In this document: positions 63,500 to 64,000 of the stretch, one piece after another | Layout of the letters: the number at the start of each line of letters is the position of its first letter | Position numbering within the stretch: position 1 is the first letter of the stretch | NCBI GenBank assembly: GCA_029262455.1 | Contig: JAJCZJ010000053.1 | Location: forward strand, 1 to 64,000 | Origin: Deltaproteobacteria bacterium | GTDB lineage: Bacteria; Desulfobacterota; Binatia; HRBIN30; CADEER01 | Direction of reading: 5' to 3' | Length of the DNA: 64,000 nt | Translations under genes and position numbers: made by a program | Notes under the pieces: generated by a model | Seen by the model: the letters and a program-made list of their open reading frames with translations, nothing else | The model's database searches: none | Told to the model about the DNA's origin: nothing

Positions 63500-64000
63500 C
63501 CCCTGTCTCCTCCTCGAAGCAACCGTGCGACTCAGTGGTCGTCTCACATTCTCTGAGCAGAAGCCGTGCCAACCACGGCAGCTCTCGCTGCCCATCAAGC
63601 AAGGCTCACGGCGACCCCGCAGCGACCTTCATTCCGCTCTTTGCCTAGGCACGGCGGGGTCTCCCGGAGCAGCAATGCCCCCGAGGTATGCAGGGATCCA
63701 ATCGGCCGAATCAGCAGAATCGATTTTGCGCGCTAGATCCGTCGGGTTGCGCGCGTTGTTCCGACGCAACCAATCCTCGAATCCACCCGCCTCGCTGTGT
63801 GCGAGGAGCGTTCGGCCTCCGCAGCGAGCAACCGGTCGGCCAACAACGCGCAGACTGCCTACCAGACAAGCAGCCGCCCACTGTTTGCACAGCAATGTTA
63901 CGGCCGAATCGCAAAAGCGCATCAGTCCTGCCTCTGATGCTGACCGCCCCCGCCTAATGGATCGCGCCGTTCTAGGCGCGCGCGTCGAGAGTCCGACCGG
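63500..64000. other. Right-end stretch with no confident gene
   Basis: These 500 bases contain the promoter of the porin and a poor minus-strand frame (63629-63922, 97 codons, Arg-rich, with no ribosome-binding site or domain). I do not call it. No palindromic repeat stands out. Confidence 0.4.

Noticed and set aside
63629-63922. 97-codon minus-strand frame at the right end
   Set aside because: It has no ribosome-binding site, signal or domain and an uneven composition; there is not enough to call a gene.

Overview
The window is about 64 kb of GC-rich, densely coded chromosomal DNA from an uncultured-type Gram-negative bacterium. I find no rRNA, tRNA, CRISPR, phage or transposase gene. Gene style points to a Deltaproteobacteria/Myxococcota/Binatota-like lineage. 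Secreted proteins carry DUF4215 Cys-rich repeats and dockerin-like EF-hand tails. There are many short-chain dehydrogenases (SDRs), three enoyl-CoA hydratases, an F420-type luciferase-like oxidoreductase, a P450 and two dihydrodipicolinate-reductase-like proteins. This lineage assignment is inference; no phylogenetic marker gene is present.

Layout. 1-5.6 kb: truncated PHP-type lipoprotein, alpha/beta hydrolase divergent from an EthD protein, and a GAF sigma-54 activator divergent from a carboxymuconolactone-decarboxylase-like gene. That intergenic region holds a good -24/-12 promoter and upstream inverted repeats. 5.7-7.2 kb: a chain of ATGA-coupled genes that includes an unlisted 57-residue ORF. 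7.6-10.8 kb: tetR-ABC1 kinase operon divergent from a P450 across a 26-bp palindrome. 10.9-16.7 kb: secreted and Cys-rich proteins (an M23 peptidase with dockerin-like tail, a Cys-repeat protein), a diiron protein, a VOC protein and a GNAT. 16.7-22.8 kb: catabolic oxidoreductases (reductase-like, SDR, LLM), TetR, nitroreductase and an acyl-CoA carboxylase carboxyltransferase.

22.8-23.8 kb: a RHH/PIN toxin-antitoxin pair lies between two inverted arrays of a 7-bp repeat, and the arrays abut the stop codons of two convergent genes. 23.8-32 kb: zinc alcohol dehydrogenase, APS kinase (PAPS supply), and a five-gene minus-strand operon (reductase-like, two SDRs, an unknown 515-aa protein, sulfotransferase) that looks like a sulfation pathway. 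32-39.7 kb: lipoprotein hydrolases, NTF2-like and other small proteins, a secreted DUF4215 protein, a BolA protein and a trypsin-like protease. 40-45.2 kb: enoyl-CoA hydratase, RND adaptor and RND pump. 45.5-51.4 kb: DUF3604 PHP protein, enoyl-CoA hydratase, PMT-type glycosyltransferase, and a Tat-exported intradiol dioxygenase with the same dockerin-like tail. 51.5-54.7 kb: a lipoprotein, a permuted NlpC/P60 (Lnb/DUF4105-like) protein and an ankyrin protein. 54.7-63.5 kb: UbiE-like methyltransferase, DUF1566 protein, membrane-anchored GST next to a Rieske-glutamate synthase fusion, a third enoyl-CoA hydratase and an alginate-export-type outer-membrane protein.

Intergenic DNA is rich in dispersed palindromic repeats. 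Several belong to recognisable families, and many sit between convergent gene ends.
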